The position numbers were made by a program, and so were the translations under genes. The notes beneath the pieces are model-generated. The model worked only from the letters and a program-made list of their open reading frames with translations, was not told the origin of the DNA and searched no databases. A DNA stretch of 64,000 nt from JASGIT01 sp047601665 (GTDB lineage: Bacteria > Pseudomonadota > Gammaproteobacteria > Burkholderiales > Burkholderiaceae_C): the NCBI GenBank assembly GCA_047601665.1, contig JASGIT010000001.1:868001-932000 (forward strand), read 5' to 3'. This document shows, one piece after another, positions 31,712-40,497 of the stretch (positions within the stretch are counted from its first letter, which is position 1; each line of letters opens with the position of its first letter).

Positions 31712-33070
31712 TCAGAAGCTCCAGCCAAGGCCGAGGTTGAAGCGGTTGGCCAGCGTGTTGACCTTGAAGCGCTGGTAGTCGGCCTTGAGCACGATGGTCG
31801 GCGTGATCCACAGGTTCGCGCCGATGGTGGCCACGCCCTCGGTCTTGTCCGGGTCGGGCGTGATGCCGGGGCCCAGGTAGGCGTAGGCGCTGGCGGTGTT
31901 GAAACGCTCGTAGCGCACGAAGGGGCTCAGCTGGTAGTCGCCGCTGCTCCACAGCTTGTACGCGGCCTGCACGTAGCCGCCGCTGAAGCTCTTGGGAATC
32001 AGCGTGGCGCTGCCCACCATGGGCAGGTTCAGCGCCGCGGTGTTGGAGATGCCGCCGCGCGCGTACAGGGCGGACAGGTCCCACTTGCCCGGCGTCCAGC
32101 GCGCGTGCACGTCGGCCAGGTTGATGCGCGCGCGGGCGTAGTCCGCCTGCCCCTGCGAAGCGCCGCCGCTGAAGACCGACGCGCCCACCAGCAGCCCCGG
32201 CACGCCGCGCCAGTTGGCCGCGCCGAACACCGCCACGTTGCGCGCCTTGGCGAGCGCGCCTTCCTGGTGGATGGAGCCCAGCGGCGAATCGCGGCCCTCG
32301 GTGGAGGTGGCGTCCCACTTGGTGATGTCGAAGCTGGTGACCAGGCCGCCTTGCAGCGTGAGGCCGTTGTCCAGCGTGGCGACGAGTTGCGCGCCGGCCT
32401 CGCGCCAGGTGGTGGGAATGATGGCGGTCTCGACGAAGTTGCGCTCCACGCCGTAGTAGGCCGTGGGCTCGTGGTTTTCGTTGAGCAGGCCCACGGGCAT
32501 CAGGAACAGGCCGCCGCGCGCCGCCAGCGTGGGGCTGAGCTGGCGCTCGATGTAGGCCTGCTCGACCTCCACCTCGCCGGGGTCGCTGGCGGAGGAGACG
32601 GCGTGCTCGACCTCCAGTTCGCTCACGATCTTCGTGCGGTCGTCGATGCGGTGCTGGATGCCGATCACGAAGCGGCGCATGTCCAGCTGCGAGTTCTGGG
32701 TCTGCTTGAGCGGGCGGTTGTAATTGATTTCGCCATAGCCGCCAATCACCGTGGTCGGGCCTTGCGGCGCGGCCACGGGCGCGGCGGATGCTACGGAAGT
32801 TGTAGCTGCTGGCGCAGTGCCGGCGGGCGCTTGGCCGCCATTCCACCCCGTCCCCACCACGGCGGCAGGCTGCGCCGCCTGCTGCGACTTCATCTGCGCC
32901 AGTTCGGCCTTGACGCTGGCCAGCTCGGACGACAGCTGCTCCAGCTTGCGCGCCAGTTCGGCCTGGGTCGGAACGTCCTGCGCCACGGCGGGCAAGGCCG
33001 CCACGGCCAGGGTGAGGGCCAGCGCGCGCGCGGCCAGGGCGCCTGCGCTGTGTTTCAGGTTCGGGGTCAT
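31712..33070 (-). CDS. outer-membrane porin with N-terminal coiled coil (phosphate/anion porin-like)
   Basis: A 452-residue protein: signal peptide (to about residue 30, 'ALTLAVAALPAVAQ'), a short coiled coil ('ELARKLEQLSSELASVKAEL'), a Pro/Ala-rich linker, and a beta-barrel from about residue 105 ('VIGGYGEINYNRP') to the terminal Phe of 'NRFNLGLGWSF', the outer-membrane assembly signal. The layout resembles OprO/OprP-like porins and the porins that accompany envelope redox proteins. It lies between the di-haem peroxidase and FMN-binding genes. A diverged copy of the palindromic repeat overlaps the linker. Confidence 0.85.
   Translation of the reverse strand: MTPNLKHSAGALAARALALTLAVAALPAVAQDVPTQAELARKLEQLSSELASVKAELAQMKSQQAAQPAAVVGTGWNGGQAPAGTAPAATTSVASAAPVAAPQGPTTVIGGYGEINYNRPLKQTQNSQLDMRRFVIGIQHRIDDRTKIVSELEVEHAVSSASDPGEVEVEQAYIERQLSPTLAARGGLFLMPVGLLNENHEPTAYYGVERNFVETAIIPTTWREAGAQLVATLDNGLTLQGGLVTSFDITKWDATSTEGRDSPLGSIHQEGALAKARNVAVFGAANWRGVPGLLVGASVFSGGASQGQADYARARINLADVHARWTPGKWDLSALYARGGISNTAALNLPMVGSATLIPKSFSGGYVQAAYKLWSSGDYQLSPFVRYERFNTASAYAYLGPGITPDPDKTEGVATIGANLWITPTIVLKADYQRFKVNTLANRFNLGLGWSF
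32799..32844 (+). repeat. diverged palindromic dispersed repeat, copy F (inside porin gene, antisense)
   Basis: Reads TGTAGCTGCTGGCGCAGTG followed by GGGCGCTTGGCCGCCATT; it shares the TAGCTGCT-GGCGC left half and the GCGCTTGG-GCC right half with the family, but is the most diverged copy. It encodes the low-complexity Ala/Pro/Thr linker between coiled coil and barrel, on the opposite strand. Confidence 0.4.
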
Positions 33071-33162
33071 GGGAGGGAATCAGGTAGGTTGATGGAACTT
33101 CATTCGGACTGGCCGCCAGCCTGGGGCCTGTGTGGGGCCCATGTGGCTGGCCTGGCCGCGCT

Positions 33163-34374
33163 TCAAGGACTCCAGCCGTCGGTCAGCGTGTTCAGAAAGA
33201 CGATCAGGTCTTCGATCTCGGAATCGTTCAGCGCGGGCTCCTCGCCCTGCTTGCGGTTGTAGGGCACCTCTTCCGTGTTGACGTTCTTGCGGTACTGGGG
33301 TGGCAGGTCGTTGAACTTGTCGTAGCTGCCGTCCGCGTTCTGCGGGTACCACTTTTCGGGGTTGGTGTCGCGCTGCACGTAGAAGGTGACCACGTCCTTC
33401 AAGGTCTTGAACCTGCCGTTGTGGAAGAACGCATGGCGCAGCGCCACGTTGCGCAGCGAGGGCACCTTGAACGCGCCGCACAGGTCGCCCCGGCTGGCCA
33501 GGTCGCCGCCTTCGCGCGCGCACAGGCCCAGGTCGTAGTAGCTGGGGTCGGCGTTCTGCTGCAGTTCCAGGTTGCGCGGCACGCCCAGGTTGTCGTAGGT
33601 GAAGTCGGTGAACACCGGCAGGGAGCCGTCCGCGCCGCGCGCCGACAGGTGGCAGGCCGCGCAGTTGCCCTTGGTGGGGCTGTTGTAGAGCGCCAGGCCG
33701 CGCATCTCCTGGTCGGTCAGGGTGGTCTTGCCGAGCAGGAAGGCGTCGTACTTGCTGGAGTACGAATGGAAGACCGGGTCTTCGACCTGGTACTGCTGCA
33801 AGGTCAGCGCCATGCGCTCGAAGGCGTTGTCCACGTTGCTGAAAATGTCGCTGCCGTAGAGTTGCTGGAACTCGGCGGCGTAGCCCGCCCGGGCCAGCCG
33901 GGCCACCGCGTCGGCCTTGCTGGCGTTGGCCATTTCCACGGGGTTCAGGAAGGGCTGCTCGGCCTGCTGCAGCAAGGTCTTTGCACGGCCGTCCCAAAAG
34001 AAGCCGCCGGTGGGCGTGCCGTCCGAGGCAAAGAAGAAGGCGGTATTGGTGGCCAGGTAGCGGATGGTGGGGGCGATGCGGTTGCCCTGCAGATCCAGGT
34101 CCGGCCCGCCCAGCTGGGCCGCCAGGGCGTTGGGCTGGGCGTGGCCGCTGGCCGGGTCGTGGCAGCTGGCGCACGACTGCTTGCCCGATGCCGAGAGCGA
34201 AGCGTCGTTGAAGATTTTCTTGCCCAGCGCGGCCGTGGCGGACAAGCCGGTGGAATCGCTGCCGGAAGACGAGGAACCGCCGCCACCGCCGCCGCCGCAA
34301 GCGGCCAGAAAACCCATGAGCGCCAACGCGCCCAGCGTGCGCAGGCTACGCACGCCAGAGAACTTGAATTGCAT
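33163..34374 (-). CDS. di-haem cytochrome c peroxidase/MauG family lipoprotein
   Basis: A 403-residue protein with a lipoprotein signal ('GALALMGFLAAC', cysteine near residue 26) and a Gly/Ser tether. Two c-type haem sites, 'CASCH' and 'CAACH', are visible, with 'FWDGRAKTLLQQAEQPFLNPVEM' in part and 'FKVPSLRNVALRHAFFHNGRF' in part, typical of the CCP/MauG family, which reduce hydrogen peroxide or oxidise protein residues. It is the first gene of the redox cassette; 92 bp separate it from the porin gene. The Met/His ligand that distinguishes CCP from MauG was not assigned. Confidence 0.9.
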   Translation of the reverse strand: MQFKFSGVRSLRTLGALALMGFLAACGGGGGGGSSSSGSDSTGLSATAALGKKIFNDASLSASGKQSCASCHDPASGHAQPNALAAQLGGPDLDLQGNRIAPTIRYLATNTAFFFASDGTPTGGFFWDGRAKTLLQQAEQPFLNPVEMANASKADAVARLARAGYAAEFQQLYGSDIFSNVDNAFERMALTLQQYQVEDPVFHSYSSKYDAFLLGKTTLTDQEMRGLALYNSPTKGNCAACHLSARGADGSLPVFTDFTYDNLGVPRNLELQQNADPSYYDLGLCAREGGDLASRGDLCGAFKVPSLRNVALRHAFFHNGRFKTLKDVVTFYVQRDTNPEKWYPQNADGSYDKFNDLPPQYRKNVNTEEVPYNRKQGEEPALNDSEIEDLIVFLNTLTDGWSP

Positions 34375-34455
34375 AGCCCAGTGTTGTGATTTTTAATGAG
34401 ACTGGGTTGCAATTCTATTTATATCCAAGCACTTTGACACTTTTTCTTCACAAAC

Positions 34456-34483
34456 AACAACGGCACCCGAAGGTGCCGTTGTT
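34456..34483 (-). terminator. strong hairpin after tctA
   Basis: A perfect 12-bp stem (AACAACGGCACC/GGTGCCGTTGTT) with a four-base loop lies 25 bp beyond the tctA stop. On the minus strand the stem is followed by a T-rich stretch (TGTTTGTG), so it is most likely the Rho-independent terminator of tctBA. Confidence 0.75.
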
Positions 34484-34507
34484 CTTATGCCAAGGAACGC
34501 TTTGGCG

Positions 34508-36019
34508 TCACTCTTCGACGAAGGCTTCCTCGCGCTTGTTCTTCACCGCGGGCAGCAGCACGATGATGAGCAGCAGCGCCGCCGCCGCCAGCAGGCCCGC
34601 CGACAGGGGACGGGTGACCAGCACGCTCCAGTCGCCGCGCGACAGCAGCAGCGCGCGGCGCAGGTTTTCCTCCATCATCGGGCCCAGGATGAAGCCCAGC
34701 AGCAGCGGCGCGGATTCGACGCCGAGCTTGTAGAACACGTAGCCGATGAAGCCGAAGATGCCCACCATCCACACGTCGAAGGTGTTGTTGTTGGTGGAGT
34801 ACACGCCGATCGCGCAGAACAGCACGATGGACGGGAACAGCCAGCGGTAGGGCACGGACAGCAGCTTGATCCACATGCCGATCAGCGGCAGGTTCAGGAT
34901 GACGAGCATGGCGTTGCCGATCCACATCGAGGCGATCAGGCCCCAGAACAGCTCGGGGTTGCTGGTCATCACCTGCGGGCCGGGCTGGATGTTGTGGATG
35001 GTCATGGCGCCGACCATCAGCGCCATCACGGCGTTGGGCGGGATGCCCAGCGTGAGCAGCGGGATGAACGAGGTCTGCGAACCGGCGTTGTTGGCCGACT
35101 CGGGCGCCGCCACGCCGCGGATGTTGCCCTTGCCGAAGGGGACTTCGCCGGGGTGCAGCTTGGTCTTCTTCTCGAGCGTGTAGGCCGCGAAGGCCGCCAG
35201 CAGCGCGCCGCCGCCGGGCAGGATGCCCAGTGCCGCGCCCAGGGCGGTGCCGCGCAGCACGGCGGGGGTCATGCGGATGAAGTCTTCCTTGGTGGGGAAC
35301 AGGCCGCTGACCTTGGCGGTGAAGACTTCGCGCTCTTCGTCGGAGCGCGAGAGGTTGGCGATGATTTCGCCGTAGCCGAACACGCCCATGGCGATAGTGA
35401 TGAAGCCGATACCGTCGGTCAGTTCAGGAATGTCGAAGCTGAAGCGCGCCACGCCCGAGTTCACGTCGGTGCCGACCAGGCCCATCAGCAGGCCCAGCAC
35501 GATCATGGCCACGGCCTTGAGCAGCGAGCCCGAGGCCAGCACCACCGCGCCGATCAGGCCCAGCACCATCAGGCTGAAGTATTCGGCGGGGCCGAACTTG
35601 AAGGCCACTTCGGTCAGCGGCGGCGCGAAGGCGGCCAGGATCAGCGTGCCCGCGCAGCCCGCGAAGAACGAGCCCAGGCCCGCCGCCGCGAGGGCGGGGC
35701 CCGCCCGCCCGTTGCGCGCCATCTGGTAGCCGTCGATCACGGTGACCACCGAGGACGACTCGCCCGGCAGGTTGACCAGGATGGCGGTGGTGGAGCCGCC
35801 GTATTGCGCGCCGTAGTAGATGCCCGCCAGCATGATGAGCGCCGACACGGGCGGCAGCGCGTAGGTGGCGGGCAGCAGCATGGCGATGGTGGCCACGGGG
35901 CCCACGCCGGGCAGCACCCCGATCAGCGTGCCCAGCAGGCAGCCGACGAAGCAGTAGAGCAGGTTGGTGAACGTGAAGGCGACGCCGAACCCGAGCGAGA
36001 GGTTGTTGATGAGATCCAT
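34508..36019 (-). CDS. tctA: tripartite tricarboxylate transporter large membrane subunit
   Basis: A 503-residue inner-membrane protein with about 11-12 membrane segments. The TctA signatures are 'GTLIGVLPGVGPVATIAMLLP' in part, 'YYGAQYGGSTTAILVNLPGE' and a second, related loop 'LGILPGGGALLAAFAAY' with 'AAPESANNAGSQTSFIPLL'. TctA with TctB takes up carboxylates using a periplasmic TctC/Bug binding protein. No tctC gene is adjacent, so the binding protein must be encoded elsewhere. The gene starts 18 bp after tctB. Confidence 0.95.
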   Translation of the reverse strand: MDLINNLSLGFGVAFTFTNLLYCFVGCLLGTLIGVLPGVGPVATIAMLLPATYALPPVSALIMLAGIYYGAQYGGSTTAILVNLPGESSSVVTVIDGYQMARNGRAGPALAAAGLGSFFAGCAGTLILAAFAPPLTEVAFKFGPAEYFSLMVLGLIGAVVLASGSLLKAVAMIVLGLLMGLVGTDVNSGVARFSFDIPELTDGIGFITIAMGVFGYGEIIANLSRSDEEREVFTAKVSGLFPTKEDFIRMTPAVLRGTALGAALGILPGGGALLAAFAAYTLEKKTKLHPGEVPFGKGNIRGVAAPESANNAGSQTSFIPLLTLGIPPNAVMALMVGAMTIHNIQPGPQVMTSNPELFWGLIASMWIGNAMLVILNLPLIGMWIKLLSVPYRWLFPSIVLFCAIGVYSTNNNTFDVWMVGIFGFIGYVFYKLGVESAPLLLGFILGPMMEENLRRALLLSRGDWSVLVTRPLSAGLLAAAALLLIIVLLPAVKNKREEAFVEE

Positions 36020-36037
36020 GGTGCGTTGCTCCCTCTA

Positions 36038-36526
36038 TCAGCCCGAAATGAAGGTGGGCCACACCTGGAATTGCAGCTTGAGCGCCCAGACGAACACCAC
36101 GTAGCTGCCCACGGCCAGCACGGTGGCGAGGATGAACACCTCCACGAACTTGAAGTGCTCGCCCGCGAGGCTGGCGAGGAAGGTGAGCGCGTAGATGGCG
36201 ATGATCAGGCCCATGGCGGGCAGCCCGATGCTGGGCAGGCCGCCGAGCAGCACGCCGAAGGCGAAGTTGGCGCCCAGGATGAGCACGATCTGCCTCCAGG
36301 CCCATTTGCCGACGCGGTCGCCGTCCTCGGTTTCCACCGTGGTGGAGAAGAAGGTGATGGCGGCGCCGATCAACGCGAGCAGGATGCCCAGGATCATCGG
36401 AAAGTAGCCGGGCCCCATGCGCGCGCCGCTGCCGACGGTGTAACTCGTCGCCCCCCAGGCGAACGCCCCGCCGACTCCCATGAACATGAGGCCGGCGAAG
36501 AAGTCTTTTTGACTTTTGATCTTCAC
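36038..36526 (-). CDS. tctB: tripartite tricarboxylate transporter small membrane subunit
   Basis: A 162-residue protein with four membrane segments and the TctB features 'DFFAGLMFMGVGGAFAWGA' and 'GSGARMGPGYFPMILGILLA'. The start is GTG at 36526, selected because AAGGAG lies 8 nt upstream; a longer reading from 36619 has no such site. The 124-bp gap to the GspE-like gene (36527-36650) should hold the operon promoter, but no clear -10/-35 pair stands out. Confidence 0.9.
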   Translation of the reverse strand: MKIKSQKDFFAGLMFMGVGGAFAWGATSYTVGSGARMGPGYFPMILGILLALIGAAITFFSTTVETEDGDRVGKWAWRQIVLILGANFAFGVLLGGLPSIGLPAMGLIIAIYALTFLASLAGEHFKFVEVFILATVLAVGSYVVFVWALKLQFQVWPTFISG

Positions 36527-36650
36527 GGATATGTCTCCTTGACGGATAGATTGACCTCCGTGATTTTGTGTGTTTTGCCCGTGTGAATCGTTGTGGATTT
36601 CACCTACAGCTGGATACATGAAAACCCTTGCTGCGCCAGGCGGGCGCAGC

Positions 36651-38423
36651 TCAGTCGGCCACCGGCGGCGTGGCCGCGATCACCTCTTCGAGCGTGGTCA
36701 CGCCCTCGGCCACGCGCAGGGCGCCGGCCAGGCGCAGCGGGCGCATTCCGTCCTGCACGGCCTGGCGGCGCAGCACTTCCATGGACGGGGTCTGGGTGAT
36801 CCTGTCTTTGAGCGCCTCGGTCACCGTGAGCAGTTCGTACAGGCCCATGCGCCCGCGAAAGCCCGTCATGCGGCAATCGACGCAGCCCACGGGCCGGTAG
36901 GGCTGGTGGCTGCCGGTGAGCTTCCAGGGGCGCACGGCGGCGGCGAGGTCTTCGGGGCGCGCGCTTTCGTCGGGCTGCTTGCACTGCGGGCACAGCGTGC
37001 GCACCAGGCGCTGCGCGAGCACGCCGAGCAGGGTGGCGTTGAGCAGGTAGTTGGGCACGCCCAGTTCCATCAGGCGGCTGACGGCGCTGGGCGCGTCGTT
37101 GGTGTGCAGGGTGCTGAACACGAGGTGGCCGGTGAGCGCGGCCTGCACGGCCATTTCGGCGGTGGGCAGGTCGCGGATTTCGCCCACCATGATGATGTCC
37201 GGGTCCTGCCGCATGAGGGCGCGCAGCCCTTCGGTGAAGTTGAAGTCGAGCTGCGGCTGCACCTGGGTCTGGTTGAAGCTGGGCTCGATCATCTCGATCG
37301 GGTCTTCGACCGTGCTGACGTTCACCTCCTCGGTGGCGATGCGCTTGAGCGTGGAGTACAGCGTGGTGGTCTTGCCCGCGCCCGTGGGGCCGGTGACGAG
37401 GATGATGCCGTGCGGGCGCTTGACCAGCCCTTCCCAGCGCTCGGCGTCGTGGCGCGAGAAGCCCAGCGCGTCCAGGTCCTTCACGGCGTTGTCGGGGTCG
37501 AAGATGCGCATCACCATCTTCTCGCCGAAGGCCGTGGGCAGGGTCGAGAGGCGCATTTCCACCTCGTCGCCGCGCGGGTTGCGGGTCTTGATGCGGCCGT
37601 CCTGCGGGCGGCGCTTTTCCACCACGTCCATGCGGCCCAGCAGCTTCACGCGCGCCACCATGGCGTTGAGCACGCCCATGGGCATCTGGTAGACCGGGTG
37701 CAGCACGCCGTCGATGCGGAAGCGGATGACGCCCTGCTCGCGGCGCGGCTCCAGGTGGATGTCGCTGGCGCGCTGGTCGAAGGCGTACTGCCACAGCCAG
37801 TCGACCACGCGGATCACGCCCTGGTCGTTGGCGTCGAGCTGCTTGTTGCTGCGGCCCAGTTCGACCAATTGCTCGAAGTTGCCCGCGCCGGCGCTGCCGC
37901 CCGCCTTCTGCGCGGCGCGCACGGATTTGGCCAGCGCGAAGAATTCGGCCGTGTAGCGGTGGATGTCCGCCGGGTTGGCGACCACGCGGCGCACCGGGCG
38001 CTTGGACTGGCGCTCAACCTCGGCCACCCAGTCGTCGATGAAGGGCTCCGCCGTGGCGACCACCACCTCCCTGGGCGACACCTGCACGGGCAGCACCTTG
38101 TGGCGCTCGGCGTAGGTGGCGCTCATGGTGTCGGCCACGCGGCCCACGTCCACCTTGAGCGGGTCGATGCGCAGGTAGCCCAGGCCGCTGGCCTGGGCGA
38201 TGTATTCGGTCAGCGCTTCGAGGTCGAGCGGCTTGCCGTCGCTGGCGCGGGCCATGGCCACGCTGGCCAGGCGCACCAGCGGGTGCTGGCGGCTTTCAGC
38301 CTGGGCGCAGCGGGCGATGGTGCGCGCGGCCTCCTCGGGCGCGATCACGCCGTCGGCCTGGAGCCAGCCGACCACGCGGCGCCAGTCCAGCGGGCCGTTG
38401 TGGCGGTGCGCGGGGGTTGTCAT
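36651..38423 (-). CDS. GspE/PilB-family secretion or pilus ATPase
   Basis: A 590-residue ATPase. An N-terminal MshEN-like domain (about residues 60-190) precedes the motor: Walker A 'VTGPTGAGKTTTLYSTL', Asp box 'VSTVEDPIEM', Walker B 'IIMVGEIRDLPTAEMAVQAA', His box 'TLHTNDAPSAVSRL', and four zinc cysteines ('CPQC...CVDC'). Such ATPases power type II secretion or type IV pilus assembly, but no gsp or pil gene lies next to it. It is the last gene of an overlapping run starting at tatD; its ATG overlaps the methyltransferase stop (ATGA). Confidence 0.9.
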   Translation of the reverse strand: MTTPAHRHNGPLDWRRVVGWLQADGVIAPEEAARTIARCAQAESRQHPLVRLASVAMARASDGKPLDLEALTEYIAQASGLGYLRIDPLKVDVGRVADTMSATYAERHKVLPVQVSPREVVVATAEPFIDDWVAEVERQSKRPVRRVVANPADIHRYTAEFFALAKSVRAAQKAGGSAGAGNFEQLVELGRSNKQLDANDQGVIRVVDWLWQYAFDQRASDIHLEPRREQGVIRFRIDGVLHPVYQMPMGVLNAMVARVKLLGRMDVVEKRRPQDGRIKTRNPRGDEVEMRLSTLPTAFGEKMVMRIFDPDNAVKDLDALGFSRHDAERWEGLVKRPHGIILVTGPTGAGKTTTLYSTLKRIATEEVNVSTVEDPIEMIEPSFNQTQVQPQLDFNFTEGLRALMRQDPDIIMVGEIRDLPTAEMAVQAALTGHLVFSTLHTNDAPSAVSRLMELGVPNYLLNATLLGVLAQRLVRTLCPQCKQPDESARPEDLAAAVRPWKLTGSHQPYRPVGCVDCRMTGFRGRMGLYELLTVTEALKDRITQTPSMEVLRRQAVQDGMRPLRLAGALRVAEGVTTLEEVIAATPPVAD

Positions 38424-39190
38424 GCGGCCACTTCTTTCACGGGTTTGAACACGCGCAGCCACTTGGCGGCGGGCAGGTCCCAGCGCGCCTGCACGGCCTC
38501 GGCACGGGCCAGCAGTTCGGCGCGCCTGGGCGCCGTGGGCGTGCGCTGGGCCAGCACCACGGTGTTGCCTTCGCGCGTGGGCTTGAAGGCCCAGAGCGCA
38601 TCGGCGCCGAATGCCTCGGCCATGCGGGCCACGCTGCGGCCGTAGCTGGAGGCGCGGCCGAACAGGTTCACGGTCATGCTGCCGTCTTCGGTGAGCAGCG
38701 CGCGGCAGTCGGCGTAGAACTCGGCGCTGTCGAGCACGGGGGCCGCCGCTTCGTGGTCGTACAGATCGACCTGCAGCGCATCGACCGTGCCGTGCCATTC
38801 GGGCTTTTGGATCTCCAGCGCCGCATCGGCCAGCAGCACGCGCAGCTTGGGGCCGTCGGGCGGCAGCTTGAACCAGGCGCGGCACACGTGCAGCACCTGC
38901 GGGTTCAGCTCGATGGCGGTGCAGCACATGCGCAGCTTCTTGTGGCAGAACTTGGTGAGCGCGCCCGCGCCCAGGCCCAGCTGCATGGAGTGGCGCTTGG
39001 TGACGCTGGCGGGCTCCACGAAGAGCAGCCAGGCCATCATGCGCTGCACGTATTCGAGTTCGATCTCGAACGGCTCGGCCACGCGCATGGAGCCCTGGAT
39101 CCAGGGGGTGCCCAGGTGCAGGTGGCGCACCTCGCCGTCGTCGGAGACGCTGACTTCGGGCAGTTCGGCAGGTTTGGTTTTTTTGCTCAC
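38420..39190 (-). CDS. spermidine synthase-like methyltransferase-fold protein
   Basis: About 256 residues with a Rossmann-type nucleotide-binding region: 'HSMQLGLGAGALTKFCHKK' (motif I position), 'CTAIELNPQVLHVCRAWF', 'LRVLLADAALEI' and 'VDALQVDLYDHEAAAP' with the Asp-Leu-Tyr-Asp resembling the 'Asp-x-Asp' catalytic region of SpeE. The product is unknown. The likely start is GTG at 39190, which overlaps the glycosylase stop as GTGA; no ATG lies in the right place. Confidence 0.75.
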   Translation of the reverse strand: MSKKTKPAELPEVSVSDDGEVRHLHLGTPWIQGSMRVAEPFEIELEYVQRMMAWLLFVEPASVTKRHSMQLGLGAGALTKFCHKKLRMCCTAIELNPQVLHVCRAWFKLPPDGPKLRVLLADAALEIQKPEWHGTVDALQVDLYDHEAAAPVLDSAEFYADCRALLTEDGSMTVNLFGRASSYGRSVARMAEAFGADALWAFKPTREGNTVVLAQRTPTAPRRAELLARAEAVQARWDLPAAKWLRVFKPVKEVAA

Positions 39191-39681
39191 AGCAGTCCCA
39201 GCGATGACAGGGCCTCGCCCCAGGCGGCGCGTTTGCGCTCGAAGCTCCAGCTCGCGTTGGCGGGGCTGGTGGAGGGCAGGCGCAGCGACTCTACGCCATC
39301 CCACACGGCCCGCACCGCCTTGGCGTGGCGAAAGCTCTCGCCGCCGTTGTGCGCCACCGCCGCCAGGTGCGGGCAGCGGGCGCGCAGGGCGGCGAAGTCG
39401 TTCACCCGGGCGTTGCGGATGGCGGCGTCCAGGCTGCCTTCGCGCTCGCAGGCGGCGTACACGTCCCACAGGCCCAGGCGGCGCTCCAGCAGCCAGGCGC
39501 AGCGGCTGGCGTAGTCCCCGGGCAGCGGGTGCTGCGGCCACAGCGCGGCGAGGATGCGCCAGAAGTGGTTTTGCGGGTGCGCGTAGTACTGCTGCGCGCG
39601 CAGCGAGGCCGCGCCAGGGAAGCTGCCGAGGATGAGCAGCACGCTGCGTTCGCCGGCGATGGGGGGCAGGCCAGTCAGCAT
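39187..39681 (-). CDS. DNA-deoxyinosine glycosylase (uracil-DNA glycosylase superfamily)
   Basis: A 164-residue base-excision repair enzyme candidate. 'VLLILGSFPGAASLRAQQYY' with 'AHPQNHFWRIL' is the diagnostic N-terminal motif of hypoxanthine/uracil glycosylases of this family; 'AVAHNGGESFRH' and 'RLPSTSPANASWSF' form the second active-site strand. It excises deaminated bases such as hypoxanthine or uracil. The ATG at 39681 has GGAG upstream and overlaps the tatD end by 7 nt. Confidence 0.85.
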   Translation of the reverse strand: MLTGLPPIAGERSVLLILGSFPGAASLRAQQYYAHPQNHFWRILAALWPQHPLPGDYASRCAWLLERRLGLWDVYAACEREGSLDAAIRNARVNDFAALRARCPHLAAVAHNGGESFRHAKAVRAVWDGVESLRLPSTSPANASWSFERKRAAWGEALSSLGLL

Positions 39682-40487
39682 AAGAACTCCAGCGCCGCTT
39701 GCGCGTTGGCGGTGGTGATGGCGGCCCATTCCTCCAGCGCCACGCCACGCAGCGCGGCCACCTCGGCGGCGATGCGCGGCAGTTCCGCCGGGCTGTTGCG
39801 GCCCTGGGGCTGGCCCGCGGCGCGCTGCTGCGCCGTGGCGTAGAGCCAGTGCGGCGGGATGTCGGGCGCGTCGGTTTCCATGACGATGGCGCCCGCCGGC
39901 AATTCGGCGGCCAGGCGGCGCAGCTGCAGGGCGCGCTCGAAGGTCACCGCGCCGCCAAAGCCCAGCTTGAAGCCCAGGTCGATGAAGGCCCGCGCCTGCT
40001 GCACGCTGCCGTTGAACGCATGGGCGATGCCGCCGCGCACGGGCACGGCGCGCAGCCCTTTGAGCAGCCGGTCGGCGCTGCGGCGCACGTGCAGGATGAC
40101 GGGCAGGCCGTGGCGGCGGGCGAGGCGCAGCTGTTCCGTGTAGAAGTGCTCTTGCCGCGCCGCGTCGAGGCCGGGGACGAAGTAGTCGAGCCCGATCTCG
40201 CCCACGGCGACGAGGCGCGGATCCTGGCGATGCCGTGCGAGCGCATCGGCCAGGTGGGCCAGGTCTTCGTCCGCCGCGCGCGGCGTGTACAGCGGGTGGA
40301 TGCCCAGCGCGTAGCTGTCGCCATGCCGGTGCGCCAGCTGCCGCACCGCCTCCCAGTTCGCGCGCTCCACGGCGGGCAGCACGCAGCGGGCCACGCCGGC
40401 GCTCCGGGCGGCGGTGCGCACGGCATCCACGTCCGGCGCGAACTCGGGGGCGTCGAGGTGGCAGTGGGTGTCGATCCAGCCGGTCAT
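39675..40487 (-). CDS. TatD-family metal-dependent DNase/hydrolase
   Basis: A 270-residue TIM-barrel hydrolase with the metal ligands visible in 'WIDTHCHLDAPEF', 'VAVGEIGLDYFVP', 'VILHVRRSADRLL', 'GIAHAFNGS' and 'IVMETDAPDIPPHW'. TatD enzymes are 3'-5' exonucleases in DNA repair or D-aminoacyl-tRNA-like hydrolases. It follows lolCD on the same strand; repeat copy G fills the 56-bp gap between lolD and tatD's start region. Confidence 0.93.
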   Translation of the reverse strand: MTGWIDTHCHLDAPEFAPDVDAVRTAARSAGVARCVLPAVERANWEAVRQLAHRHGDSYALGIHPLYTPRAADEDLAHLADALARHRQDPRLVAVGEIGLDYFVPGLDAARQEHFYTEQLRLARRHGLPVILHVRRSADRLLKGLRAVPVRGGIAHAFNGSVQQARAFIDLGFKLGFGGAVTFERALQLRRLAAELPAGAIVMETDAPDIPPHWLYATAQQRAAGQPQGRNSPAELPRIAAEVAALRGVALEEWAAITTANAQAALEFLC

Positions 40488-40497
40488 TTAGCTATGG

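Noticed and set aside
30815..33262. Plus-strand ORF of 815 codons opposite the ApbE, FMN-binding and porin genes
   Set aside because: Antisense shadow with low-complexity composition; three well-supported genes lie on the other strand.
34487..36586. Plus-strand ORF of 699 codons opposite tctBA
   Set aside because: Antisense shadow of two certain transporter genes.
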